Assembly: GCA_963930775.1 (NCBI GenBank)
Contig: OZ005690.1
Span: 12,736,411-12,800,410, forward strand
Length of the DNA: 64,000 nucleotides
Direction of reading: 5' to 3'
From: Cliona cf. orientalis
Taxonomy: Eukaryota; Porifera; Demospongiae; Clionaida; Clionaidae
Shown: in pieces, positions 1 through 11,900 of the stretch
How the letters are laid out: each line of letters starts with the position of its first letter
How positions within the stretch are numbered: the first letter of the stretch is position 1
Notes under the pieces: model-generated
Seen by the model: the letters and a program-made list of their open reading frames with translations, nothing else
What the model was told of the DNA's origin: nothing
Databases searched by the model: none
Translations under genes and position numbers: made by a program

Positions 1-245
1 GCCAAGAACATGGGGCACGCTCGTAGAGGCCCTAACAGATGACACAGTCAATGAGGAAGCATTGGCCAACAAAATCAAAAGCGAAAAGTGTCAAGGTACA
101 TAATCATTATAATAATTCCGGATAATAATCAGGGCCACTATCACTCCAAAGATAATCACCCCTGGGTGACAATCAGCTGTGGCACTCGGCTAGTACATGT
201 TCTAGTCACCATGCGAATAATGAAAATTTCTTGGTCTACAGTTAA

Positions 246-1023
246 TGGGCTATTCAATTTAATAGCTGTACACCCCCTATGGATGAGCAAGAAGGAAGAT
301 TTGACCCCTAGACACAATTAAAAGGCAATCAACCCCCTGGACAGTCGTTAATTAGGTCACTGTTCCCCCAAGACGTAATTAGGAGCATCATTTATCTCCT
401 TGAACACTTAATTAAATGAAGTTTCAGTGGCAGATCCAGGATTTCTAGAAGGGGGTTTCTATTATAATGTTGCGCACGAAGCGTGCGCGAAATTTTGGAA
501 GCCACGCCCATTTTTTTGAGTGAACTCCGCCCATTTCGATCGTTTTGAGCGAAACTATCAGCCCAATCGATCTGCTTTCGAAAACTTGAATCTTCTCTGC
601 AGCTAACACATGCTAAGGTGAGCCATAGCAGCAATTTTATTAGGTCTGTAGCGAGAGCGGGGGGTTCTATTCCCTGAAAATCAAAGCCACTCCATAATGT
701 ACTTGTATTTCAAGTCTGCCAAAGGGGGTTTCCATGGAAACTATGGAAACCTGTCTGGATCCACTGCTGAGTTTTATTCCCATTGGACACAAATTGATGC
801 ATTAATTTACAGAAGGGAAATCACCTAACAGGGGTGAGACACCCCCTAGACGCCATGATTAGCGATACTTGTACCCCTAGACACAATCAAACTTACCTAA
901 AATACCCCCTTTTCTTCATTACAATCAAAGTTTGATCCCCTGGATAAGGCTCAAAATACCCCCCTGGATATTCGTCAATGGTCATCCATAGGGGGTGTTA
1001 TGCTTATCAAATGGAATAGCCCA
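246..1023. repeat. Inverted-repeat transposon (MITE-like) with a nested insertion
   Basis: The left end (TGGGCTATTC, then CACCCCCTATGGATGA near 271-286) is matched in reverse complement by the right end (TCATCCATAGGGGGTG at 982-997, then GAATAGCCCA). The terminal repeat is about 40 bp with a few mismatches. A different element (425-766) sits inside. No transposase frame is visible, so it is non-autonomous. It ends about 40 bp before the death-domain exon. Confidence 0.6.
425..766. repeat. Degenerate CAGTGGC-end transposon copy
   Basis: It begins CAGTGGCAGATCCAGG and ends in the near reverse complement TGGATCCACTG. It belongs to the same family as the clean copy at 26598-26914: both share internal stretches such as the gcgcgaaattt / ccacgccca block. 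It is nested within the 246-1023 element. I see no clear target duplication. Confidence 0.5.
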
Positions 1024-1066
1024 ACGTAACCAGCTTTTTGCATGTAGTAGTTTTATGATTTATTAG

Positions 1067-1418
1067 GTTATCCGATGATTACAATAATAATAGGTGGAGG
1101 TGGAGGAAGTGCATATGGTTCATCTGGAGCTGCTTCAGCAGCCAACAGCACGTCTGATAATCCACCTACTCTGCCTAAGATGCTGAGGATTTTGCTGCCA
1201 ATGAGTCAAGATTGGGTGAACATAGGGACCATGCTGGCACTCAGTGATAAACACCTTACTGCAATTAAAATGCGTTGTAAAGATGTTCCTGATAAGTGTC
1301 TCGAGAGATGCTGAGTGATTGGCTCAAGCAGACTGATCCTCGGCCCACCAAATCAGCACTTGTCGATGCTGTTGAAATGTACAATCCAACACTGGCTGAT
1401 GAGATTTCTGCCCTGTGA
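1067..1418 (+). pseudogene. Death-domain 3' terminal exon, frameshifted
   Basis: After an acceptor-like tttattag, the frame reads a Gly/Ser-rich stretch, then a death-domain-like sequence: SQDWVNIGTMLALSD, CKDVPDKCL, then MLSDWLKQTDPRPTK and LVDAVEMYNPTLADEISAL before a stop at 1416-1418. This matches the helix pattern of death domains (W..iG..L.l....L..I, cL..ML..WL....p.pT...L..Al). The two halves lie in different frames: the first stops (TGA) near 1312 and the second continues one frame over, so a single base appears missing near 1300. Death domains mediate homotypic adaptor contacts. Upstream exons are not in the window. It may be a pseudogene or carry an assembly error. Confidence 0.6.
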
Positions 1419-1634
1419 GAACTCTCCTTGAGCATTAGAAAAGCACCGACTTTTCGTATAGTTATGATATTATTTTTCTATAAAGTTTTGTAATTTAGAT
1501 AGTACCCACTTTTTGTATAGTTATGATATTTTTGTATCATGAGCAATGAAGTTTGTAGTAGTTTTGTATAATAATTAAAATTAATTTCATAGTACCCACA
1601 AGTACGTAATATTCAGAGTACCTAATCCACTGCT

Positions 1635-1834
1635 NNNNNNNNNNNNNNNNNNNNNNNNNNNNNNNNNNNNNNNNNNNNNNNNNNNNNNNNNNNNNNNNNN
1701 NNNNNNNNNNNNNNNNNNNNNNNNNNNNNNNNNNNNNNNNNNNNNNNNNNNNNNNNNNNNNNNNNNNNNNNNNNNNNNNNNNNNNNNNNNNNNNNNNNNN
1801 NNNNNNNNNNNNNNNNNNNNNNNNNNNNNNNNNN
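1635..1834. other. Assembly gap (200 N)
   Basis: Exactly 200 unknown bases, probably a placeholder length. Frames called across it are meaningless. Confidence 0.99.
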
Positions 1835-2324
1835 CATCTGGCTGCCAAGTCATATGGTCAGTCATAATTATGGAATTTGGAAAAGTGGAGTACCATGCAC
1901 TTGTGTATGGACAGAAATGTCATGCTATATTATAATTCTACTCACTGGAGGGTTCCTAGAGTGTTAAGATTATGAATCGTAGATCTACTGACCAACAAAG
2001 CCACACGCAGTGTATTGACCTTTTCTATAATAAATGTATATTATTATCTGGCCGTAGAATAATGTATGTACATGTATGTAGTGAATATGACACACTCTAA
2101 ACACCATTGCAGCAATCCTCATTCTACGCCTGCTCTTCGTCGCACACACAAAATTATAATTATGGAATTCAGCAGAATACATGAAATACATTATGAAGAG
2201 TCCTGGAATATGAATTTTTTGAGCTCCAATTCATAAACACAGTAATTATTTTTGTAACAGCTATAATTATTGTAATACCTGTAGCACAAAAAAAAATGGG
2301 AAAGGTTGATATTTGAGAACTAAG
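1835..2324. other. Non-coding, partly repeated
   Basis: No exon is recognised. The first part (CATCTGGCTGCCAAGTCA) recurs near 38840-38890, so it is dispersed repeat sequence. Confidence 0.5.
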
Positions 2325-2381
2325 CTAAACTTTCGACTCAGTATTATCATCAGACTGAGGATGGACTTCCACTGTATTAAG
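2325..2381 (-). CDS. Gene A last exon: short receptor tail
   Basis: After acceptor ttag, 19 codons in phase 0 read LNTVEVHPQSDDNTESKV and stop. This is one of six related tail exons in the window (others end at 5924, 43128, 44795 and 55306 on the minus strand, and at 53227 on the plus strand). The shared pattern is a polar stretch with H-P-Q, then D/N-x-E-L and a short hydrophobic end. It joins in frame to the gene A membrane exon at 3704-3831, whose donor is also phase 0. Function of the tail is unknown. Confidence 0.6.
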   Translation of the reverse strand, partial: LNTVEVHPQSDDNTESKV

Positions 2382-2681
2382 CTAAATAAAGAAATATTAT
2401 ATTGCATCACTTAATTACTATACGAGCATACTATAATATTATGTGAGTATAAATTTGCATGTGTGTGCATGCAAGTTTACAGCTTATATTATACTTTGTT
2501 GATAGTTGCTTAGCAACCAAAGTTTTTATAGGCAATTAGCCGGCTATGGGAAGGGGTTGGGTCATAGGCCAATGATGAACAGAGGTCAACTACCAACAAA
2601 ATAGTTATCTGACAGTAATATATATATAGGGGTGCATTCGGCCATGCATCTCATGCACCCCAATTACTGGCAGATAACTAT

Positions 2682-3153
2682 TACCGTATAGCGGGTAATT
2701 TTCGTGGGTATTAATTTTCGTGGAAAGTCCGAAAAGGCCCCCAAAATTAATTTTCGTGGTTTTAAATTTCGTGCCAGCAATCTCTTCAGGGGCGTGGCAC
2801 CCGGCAAAGTGATGATGTAATCGATACACGCGCTCGATCTCGCTCGCGATCTTTTTCGTTACTATTACAAAGACTTGGACAAATAGCATGAGATAGAAGA
2901 ATATTAGCATCTAAGACGCTATCAGCTGGATGACAATGGCTACTGTCACTTGCAAACACTAGGACTGTTTATATTAATAATAGCTTCGCTGCCCATGACG
3001 ATGTTTATGGCCATGCCCATCGTCACGGACTCATACTACCGCATACCGGTACCGTAGGCATTAATTTTCGTGGGTGGAAATTTTCGTGACTGCCAAGTCA
3101 GCCACGAAAATAACGAAAATTAGCACCCCACGAAAATTACCCGCCATACGGTA
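2682..3153. mobile_element. TACCGTA-ended inverted-repeat element (cgggtaattttcg family)
   Basis: It starts TACCGTATAGCGGGTAATTT and ends AAATTACCCGCCATACGGTA, near-perfect terminal repeats. Internal copies of attttcgtgg occur near both ends. It is 472 bp with no transposase frame. Close relatives lie at 7816-8271, 8655-9308, 29023-29525 and 55593-55787. Confidence 0.8.
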
Positions 3154-3703
3154 TGTGCGTTCTTGGTGATTTTGCCTACCAACTACAATTTATACCCCGA
3201 TCACATTCCTTGTGGTTTTGCTAGCCTAGCTTTGCTGATTGGTTTCACAAAATTGAATTTTAAGCTTTAAGCAGTAGTTATGTAGTAATGATTACAGTTG
3301 ATTATCGACCGGTACATATTCAAGTATCAACTTTAGGCAGATAATAATACAAAGTGTGAGTTTTCCTTGGATAAAAATTTCTCTAAGCCCAGCTATATAT
3401 ATACCTTTGTATTATAGAAAAAATTTGTGGAATAAAATTTCGCCAATGCGGTAAAGGTCATCATAATATCCTCTATGTAATCTTTAACATGGGACAAAAA
3501 ATTAGCGTGATACAATTTTGCCAATGAAAGCAGATGGCAAAATTGGCAAAATTTTGTCCTTACGATCGAAAATTCCCATGTTTATGGTGGAATACAATGT
3601 ATGTACATGACATGGCATATATGTATGTATGCACGCAAACATGTTTAATCTATCAGTAAACCAACAGCTAGGCCTATATGACATACATTGATAATAGCAT
3701 TAC

Positions 3704-3831
3704 CGTCTTTTCTTTTTTGAAATGACGATAGATATCGACAATAATGATACCACCGAGGATGCAGATGAATACTGTCACTACAAGTACCACAGCTATAGTA
3801 ATCCCGGTTACAGCACCAGCACTAAGTTGAT
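3704..3831 (-). CDS. Gene A transmembrane exon
   Basis: Acceptor cttccag and donor gtaatg bound 128 nt entering in phase 1 and leaving in phase 0. The product is QLSAGAVTGITIAVVL followed by a long Val/Ile/Leu helix and a basic stop-transfer segment (YRHFKKEKT), a type I single-pass membrane segment. It is homologous to the membrane exons at 21404-21550 and 52142-52270, which both leave in phase 1 instead. The phase difference means gene A can join directly to the tail exon at 2325-2381 and would lack the hexokinase part. Confidence 0.65.
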
Positions 3832-4505
3832 CTGGAAGGTAAAGATAAAATAAGACATGATAAAATAGCTTCCAGAAAAAAAGTTCTAAACAAAGCTGCA
3901 TGTAGTAGTTGGTCCTTCGCTAGTCATTTATGCAATGAATCAATTATTACACAGGCTTCTCTTGTGCTGTAAAGCCCTTGAGCCTGCAGCCCCCAGGTTT
4001 TACATTACTACGTACTATGCCTATATCTTCCATGTGGAACTGCTCGATCGTTCACTGGCCGACTAGAATGGATTAATGTATATTTCCATAGTGTGCTAAT
4101 TAAAGTCTTCTGGGGTAATGCAGTAGTATTGCCACTCTTTGAGTTTGAGTGATTTCTGGGATTGAAGTCTGCTATCAACTGGTGATCGATCAATCTCACA
4201 CTATCAATCAAATTTGATCGCTTGAACCTTCTAATTGCAATCACTTGAATAGAGCGATTTGGCTTTCTTAGACTCTTTAAGCGTCTTTTTCATGCTAGCT
4301 ACGATTGGAATAGTTGACTGCATGTTTCATCACTGTTGGCCTCAAGGGCCTCCAGGCTGTCATTCAGAAAGTTTTCTAAGGAAGCGGGGGTGCAAAATGA
4401 ACATGTGTATTAACATTATTATGCTATCAATAAGGTGCATGCATGATGATCTTCTTGTGAAGGCAAGGCACAAGTTAAACAAATTTATAATTTCCATGTG
4501 CTTAC

Positions 4506-4899
4506 TAGAAGTAGAATCAGATCCACCTTCGGTAATCGTAGAAGATCCATCTTCGGTAGTCATAGCAGATCCACTGTCAATGGTAGTGGGAGCAGTTGGC
4601 ATATCTAACAGAACTGGCTGTACTTCAGATGAATTAATTCATTCCCACACAACCAGCATGACTCACAGCAGCAACTTGTATACGAATATCATCACCACAG
4701 TTTGATAGAGTGAGAGTAGATTCGGTAGAAGATGAAACACCATCCCTGATGTTTCGTGATGGAACATAAATGATATACTGGTCAATATCAGAAGCATCAC
4801 TGTTGGATGGAGGATCCCATGACACCAGAATTATACAGACATCATCACGAGGTCGTGAAATTTCTTCTGCACTAATTATCTGAGGTACCCCAGGAACAG
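4506..4899 (-). pseudogene. Gene A fibronectin III exon, frameshifted
   Basis: After acceptor gttag the frame reads VPGVPQIISAEEISRPRDD, LVSWDPPSNSDASDIDQYI and IQVAAVSHAGCVGMN, a typical FN3 domain with the W-D-P-P strand. The frame then hits TAA. The homologous gene C sequence reads ATGAATTCTTCTGAA where this copy has ATGAATTAATTCATCTGAA, so four extra bases (aatt duplicated) shift the frame near 4642. Beyond the shift, a Ser/Thr/Pro-rich stalk continues in the right frame to donor gtaagc (phase 1). No Ig exon or signal peptide is found upstream, so gene A is a partial copy and probably a pseudogene. Confidence 0.65.
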
Positions 4900-5572
4900 C
4901 TAACAAGGATGTGTGCAAAAATTAATATCCATTTGATATATAATATTATACATGTACATGTACATACAATAAGCTGAGCACTGTATTAATAATTATTTTA
5001 TTTTAAAGGGACACTGTGGGATATCTCCAACAACTCCCTCCAGCTCACCTCCAGTGAAAATCTATCATTATGGGGGTGGGGGGAGGGTTGGGATTATATT
5101 AGTAATAGATAAACTATAGGATATACTGTTCATATACCACCCTGAGCTGTTACAAAATCATATCTATATCTAAGCATGTTTATAACAGAGATCAGTTTTC
5201 CTTCAATGATATTGAAAAAAAAACAACATAATATCCATTTCAAATGATGAAAACGGTACATGGCACTGTAAACAGTATACCTAGCATGATCTTGCTTACT
5301 TATAGCTACATGCATACATGTGGCATGTTTGTCAATGTGTAATTTCCCAACCAATCCTCATGAGAGGCAAGTGAACAACATAATATTTAATACATTATTA
5401 TGCTGACACAGAAAAGCAGCTGTTATGCCACAAACATTCTTGAAAATTATAAAAAATATCACCATCCGTAACGATTAAAACAAGAACAACATGCACAATC
5501 TAAGATAAACACATCTCCCTCAATTAACAACATCTCTATAATGTAGGCATGTTGCTGTATAATATACCGTAG

Positions 5573-5653
5573 TGTCCCGGGTAAGCACCCATGGGCGCTT
5601 AAACATGCATTGCGAACTTGGCCAGTATGGGGGCTTATCCGGGACAAAATTTC
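5573..5653. repeat. Short inverted repeat of the TAGTGTCCCGGG family
   Basis: GTAGTGTCCCGGGTAAGCAC... is answered by ...GCTTATCCGGGACA. Related copies lie at 19672-19756, 42787-42886, 49424-49551 and about 63440-63590, some ending GGACACTACGG. About 80-150 bp, stem-loop forming. Confidence 0.55.
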
Positions 5654-5923
5654 CATACATTTGTATATATAGAATACACAGAGTGAACTATGTAATCTGA
5701 CCCGAGTGTACTGATAGTAATTAAGGGGTAGAATAAACAATTTCAACAGTTTTACACAATCCATAGTAGTTGCTTGAGCACAAAAATTAATTGTAATAAT
5801 GACTATAATAATTATATTATATTATGACATTGTACTACTATTATTAAGAAGCGATATCTAGTCAAAAAAATTGCATTTTAACTGGTATTTATCAAAAATA
5901 CAAGGTTAATTAGTACTTGAAAA

Positions 5924-5992
5924 CTAAGCTACATTTTTGAGTTCAATATTACCACTAGGCTGAGGATGGACTTCGACATCAGTTGAAGTGGG
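5924..5992 (-). CDS. Hexokinase receptor exon 19: C-terminal tail
   Basis: After acceptor tctag, 23 codons in phase 0 read PTSTDVEVHPQPSGNIELKNVA and stop. The previous exon ends in phase 0, so the join is in frame. It belongs to the six-member tail-exon family, with H-P-Q-P and E-L conserved. Confidence 0.65.
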   Translation of the reverse strand, partial: PTSTDVEVHPQPSGNIELKNVA

Positions 5993-8900
5993 CTAGACAA
6001 AAGAAATCAATAATTATTATTGCATCACTAGTATAATAATATTATGTATGAGCAAAGCTTAGTAGGAGGTTAATTCATAAATCAACTACTAACTTTCTAT
6101 AAAAACCAGAGCTCTGTAGAGCATATACTCAGCATGCTGCTTGCAAAGATGAGAGCTGCTGCGCTTGTTGATGATCTTTACATACTATGCTAGTAGTAGG
6201 AACTTAAAGCATAAGGAGGTGCGGCTGATAGGAGTGGCCAATAAAACGCCTGATGCTAGTGGGCCTACTGAATATTTTGAAGCACAAGATTATAGGAAGT
6301 TTTCTGACAGATTCGTTATGCTTAGGAGTTGCTCGAGATCTGATGACAGATGATAGACAACAGACAATTGCTTTATCCCTTGCTTATAAGCCCAGTGTGG
6401 ATTATAACGATCAGTCATTGGCTAAAATCCGACCAATATGGCTCCATGGACGCCCAAATAGGCCCTAGCGCTTGCCAGTAGCTGGGGATAGTAGTTTATT
6501 TAGCACCCACTTAGCTTACAGCTTTCACTGCTCTGTGCTGTGGTTTGTGGTAATTGCACCTCTGCACCTTAACAAACCATCTAGCTGTGCTTGTGTAAGC
6601 TATGCCAAGAGTGCAAGAATGTGCATGTAAGCCCTTCATTTGCAAGGACACTTATATCTGGCAAGGATACTGCTGTACTGCATATATATACAATGTACAA
6701 TCATGTCATTATGCCCTCAGTAACAATAATTTATTTACTTTCTGCGATTATTAGATAATTATGAGGTAATCTATGAGGTAATTATGAGAAGATTCAGGGC
6801 CTCAATGGACCCTTCTGGGACTTGAAATTTAGTGAAATATGTAGAGTATCTTGTGCATGTATCCAGCGAATACCTTACAAGCAGCGTGTTGCCTTCTCTG
6901 ACGAGCAGTGACGGCTGAACTTCACGCATTCTCTAGGCTGACATAATCCCGTGGATATAATTTATATAGCTAGGCTAGTCCTGCGCTATACTATAAGCAC
7001 GCACCATGAGCAGCGGTGCCACCGAACCAATCTAGCTGTACTGCGCTGTTGAGTTCTTCTTAGCTTTGAAACTTTACACTATCGAGGTCGAGAGCCACTC
7101 TCAGATTCCCGATGATCCGAGGATAGTCTGCGACTGAGGTACCGGCATCGTACTGTACAGTGAATCCACTATATTGACGACCTTTACCACATACACCATT
7201 TCCACTATGCAGCTATATACTGAGGGCATGGTCAAGTTTTCATATGTATTACAAAGTCCAACCAACAATTGGTGATGTCCAGTCAAACTGGGCTATGGTC
7301 TGACATTTGTCAGATCATCAACAAAACAACATGTAGACATGCATTGAACACACAAACATCACAAGTAATCTTGATACAAACTATAATACCTCTTTTGGTC
7401 CTTCCAATATGGCTTTTTTTTTAGGGCTTGATCTAAGAGATAAAATGAGAGTATACAGCGTCAGAATAAATTACAATAATTTTTATATGTATACGTACCT
7501 TGGGGTCAAACTTGGGGGTAAGCCGTCATAGTTCATTGCAACTGCAAAGGCAGCACCTATACTTGAACCATCCTCTGTCAGTTTCATCTTGATATTGCTC
7601 ATAGGTGCTAGTTCATCCAGTGCATCCCTCAGCCTGTAGAATTTATGTATCAATAGCACAAAATAATCACTGACAGGTGGACATGCACTAGGTGCCAGTA
7701 GAGTGAATGATTGTGTATAATAATACAATAATTATGATCATAATATTATTATTACTATGAGTATCTTGAGCAGTACTGTAGTGTAGGCACCATTAGATAC
7801 ATGCATGATTATTATTACCGTATGGCGGGTAATTTTCGCGGGGTCTAATTTTCGTGGAAAGTCCGAAAAGGCCCTCAAAATTAATTTTCGTGGTTTTAAA
7901 TTTCGTGACAGCAACCAGTACAGGGGCGTGGCACTGCTGCACAAGCGATGATGTAATCGATACGTGAGCTCGCGATCTTCTTTGTTTAACACTAAGCCAT
8001 AGAGACTTGGACAAATAGCATGAGATACAAGAATATTAGTGTCAAATTAAAGACGCTATCAGCTGGATGACAGTGGCTACTATTGCTTGCTAATACTGGA
8101 AAGTGTTGGCCGCGCTGCCACGATGTTTGTGACCACGCCCATCATCGTGGACTCGCATAATACTATATCACTGTAGGCATTAATTTTCGTGGGTGGAAAA
8201 TTTCGTGACTCCAAGTCAACCACAAAAATAACGAAAATTAGCACCCCACAAAAATTACCCGCCATACGGTATTATTATGTTGAAGTTGTATTATAATAGT
8301 CTTGTGCTTCCCTATTGTTATTGTTGTACACAGGTTACATGTATCTTCATGATAAATTTATCATCATTAATTTTAATATTGACATGAATTTACCGTTTAC
8401 CTGCGGGTGCTGTACTATTATTAGAGCATAAGTTCAGCATGTGCACTACAAGTAATAAAAATAGTAGCCAAAACTTTCAAGGGAGACTGCAACTCTATAG
8501 GAAATGAGCATTTCATGGTGGGTGTGGCATGTCTAAAATTTCATGCAGAAAACTTTTTGAGATGGCATTGCATGGTTCTCAAACCATGAAAGTCATATCC
8601 CTCCCCAGAAAGATTTCTATTACAAAACAGTAGCAAAACTAGAATTTGATGTAATACCGTATAGCGGGAAATTTTCGAGGGTAGCAATTTTCGTGGATGT
8701 GGGATTTTGAACTTTTTCGCGTTTTAATTTTCGAGGATCAGCCTTGAGACAAAGCCACACCCCCAAATTGGATGCAATAAAAACCACGCCCCTCTTCTTT
8801 CACACGTGCGTGAAAATCATAGCAGATAGTGTTAAACACGAGCCAAGTATATCTGAACTACGTAGCTGTGTTGTGGAGGCGATGATCTGTGGATACCACG

Positions 8901-11900
8901 AGTATCAAAGCATTTGGGAACCTGAAGTTGGAGAAATCTGACGTGTATCAGAGAGCCCGGTAACGTCCGTGACCCCTACGCTGTAGCTGTCACAAAATCC
9001 GAGTCTTCAACAATAGTTGGATACGGTCCAAGAAAAATGTCAGCTATATGTTCGCTCTTTCTTCGAAAATGGCTTGCTAACGCTACAAATAGTGCATTTC
9101 TGTTCAGCATACCTTGTGCGACCACACTCGTTCTACTGATATCATGTGCTGGTGAGACTGCGCATGCTCGAGCTAAGTCAGTGTAGGAACGGGTCGTCAA
9201 GTCATACCGTATAGCGGGAAATTTTCAAGGTATCAAATTTCGCGGATTCACCCTGATCCGCGAAAACAGCGAAAATTAATACCCTCGAAAATTTCCCGCT
9301 ATACGGTACACACAATGAAAGGATCGTACTCCAACTCACGCACACATAAGGCCACTCCAAATAAATTTCCTGTTTCCCGTCCACCGCCCGCATCCTTTTC
9401 TGGCATGTCACAAAATTTTCCATTATTAGTACTTTTGTATGTATGCAATATCCGCATTTACTTTTGTACACGTAGTGTTCTTGCCTCAAGTGAGTGATAA
9501 TTAATTAGTTTAAGTGTTTCCTGTAGGCCTTGCTGCTATGTAAATAATGGAATTTACCGCCCGCCCGCATACTACATTAGTTGTTTCCAGGACGGGAAAC
9601 AGGAAATTTATTTGGAGTGGCCTAATTATGTACATAAAGCCAGCTCTAATGTACTTGTATATAGGTAAGGAACAGCTCAAATGTACATATTATAGTCAAC
9701 AAGTTCCATCATGGGTGCATAATCATCACCACAAAGGAATGCTATAAAAGATGTGCTCGCAACAGATTCTAACATTACATACAAAATCTATCTGTATGGT
9801 ATAGTACCTATCAGAAAAAAGAGCTCGTTTGTAAAGAGTGCCATCAACAGCCACAGTGCAGCCACTTAACTTAGTCTTCTTGATCTTCTTCACCAGTGCT
9901 ACAATACCAGCAGCAGCCAATCTAGCAGCACGAGTGGACACAGCCACACACACTCTCCGAATCACCTCACAGTCCTTGATAGATGCTTCAATACCGAAAC
10001 GATTTTTGAAAAGCTCCTTGCACTTCTTCATTTCCCTGCAGTAAAAGATTTATCTATTTGTATGCTATTGCTATCATACTGTTGGTTAGATCAAAACAAT
10101 TACATTTTTCCCGCATACATGTAGTATAATTATACCGCCTATATATAGCTAAGAGCAATAATAATAATACTGTAAAAAATATTATTGGATAGAATGTACC
10201 ATCCTTCCATGGTAGACAGCCTTTGTGTGCTAAATTCCTTAAAATTATCAAATCTGTCAGATGACTGTCCCACAAAGAGTTCTCCTTTGCTGATGAGATC
10301 CTTGAGAATAAGATAGACAATTCTCCCCTGGTACTTGTTTGAGATCATCTTCTCAAAGCTTTAAACACAACCAAAAATTAAAAATTATTATGATCACTGA
10401 CACATACTGGTACCTGAATGAACAATCACTGACTTACATTTGTTGTTCAGAATTGCTAGAATTCTCATCAAGAAGGCGATCATAGTAATTCCTCGAATAA
10501 TTAAGCTTTCCATCATCACCAAAGGCACCCCACTCCGTGTTAACAATGACCTTAGTATGCCCACCATCTTCTTTGAACTTGGGTATGGCACTTAGCTTCT
10601 CCATGTAGCAGGCATTTACCCCATCACCTAACACTAGTCCAATATGGCAGTCTGGCACTTCATTCCCCACAGAAAGTAGGACCCCAGTTGTGTCATTGAT
10701 CAGTGCTACCACATTGATTTGCATATTATCCTATAACATGGAGTAAAGATATACCTATCTAACTCAGTCTGGTGAATTCCTGAAATATTTTATTATACAG
10801 GTGAGAGGGGAGAAAAGTGCCAGGAATTATTTTTTTCCCTGTATCTGCTAACTTCTTTCTCTACACAAAAGGAGTGCGTCTCAGGGGCTGCTGCAAAGCT
10901 CATTATCTTCCAGTGCAAAAAAGACCATTGCCTCTAATAGCAGATTCTTTATCTCAGCCATTTCTTGATATACTTAAGCATGCGCTTCTCTCCCCTCTCG
11001 CCTAGTTAACATCTTTGCCTTTACTAGGCCATTGGTAATAAAGTCAGTTTATTAACTGTACACATAGTCTGGTACTTACTCCTCTCCTAGAGGCAGCTTC
11101 CTTGAGTAGCTGGACAACATCCCTCCCCTCTGCTCCAGTGCCTCTGAAGTCTTTAGTCCATCGGATTAGCCTGCCACAAGTGAGGCTCTCAGGCTTCATA
11201 AGGAAGGGAAATGTGAATCCTATGGGCAACTGTCTCCTGATATTTCTGTCCTTAATGAACTTGGCTATGCAGTCGACAATGAAATCAAATAGCTTTTCAT
11301 ACGATGAACCCTTAGTATCTTCACTGATGAAGAACTCCTTACAATCTTTCCTTTTTTTACTTCCCTTAATAATAACTACAGAAACGAAATTTACAGCACG
11401 CTATCAATAATGGCAATATGTGTGTGCATGAAGCGTCTGCCTAATTATATCATACAATGGAAAATTGTGAGGGATCCAAATTTCTTAATCAACTAACAAG
11501 AAATTATACCCATGAAATTAAGAACTGTTGTACAGCAAATAATGTGCGTACCGTGTTTGCTCGATCAGATGCTGTTCTCGAATAGCATGTGTGCACATGA
11601 ATTAGCCTCGTGACTCGTCAATTACGTGTGGGCATTTCTCTACAGATTGCTTCTCTACCGGTATCAACAAATGCCACTCTCAAATTTAATAGTCGCTGCA
11701 CAAAATTGGCCAATAAAATTAATAGTAGCCATGACATCTAATCGAGCAAATACGGTAATCGTTAAATGTTAAAAATAGCCTATCCACAAAAATTTGACCC
11801 CTCCAAAACTTCACAGAAGATACCAAAATATTATTATTACCACTGAAAGTGAACCTACTAATGTGCAGCACTTTAAGATGGTGAACTCCTAAATCCACGA

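Larger units (their letters stand above)
5140..6060. repeat. Duplicated block (copy also at about 42350-43250)
   Basis: Long colinear similarity to 42350-43250, for example ACAAAATCATATCTA, GATCAGTTTTCCTT, ATACCTAGCATGATCTTGCT, and the shared small TAGTGTCC inverted repeat. Both blocks carry a copy of the receptor tail exon in the same orientation. This is a segmental duplication of the 3' end of the hexokinase-receptor gene. Confidence 0.7.

Noticed and set aside
1537-1865. Open frames made mostly of unknown residues (also at 56157-56746)
   Set aside because: They cross the 200-N gaps and carry no evidence.
7101-7286. A 61-codon minus frame near the receptor tail
   Set aside because: It lies in a diverged copy of the ACATCCCCAGT element.
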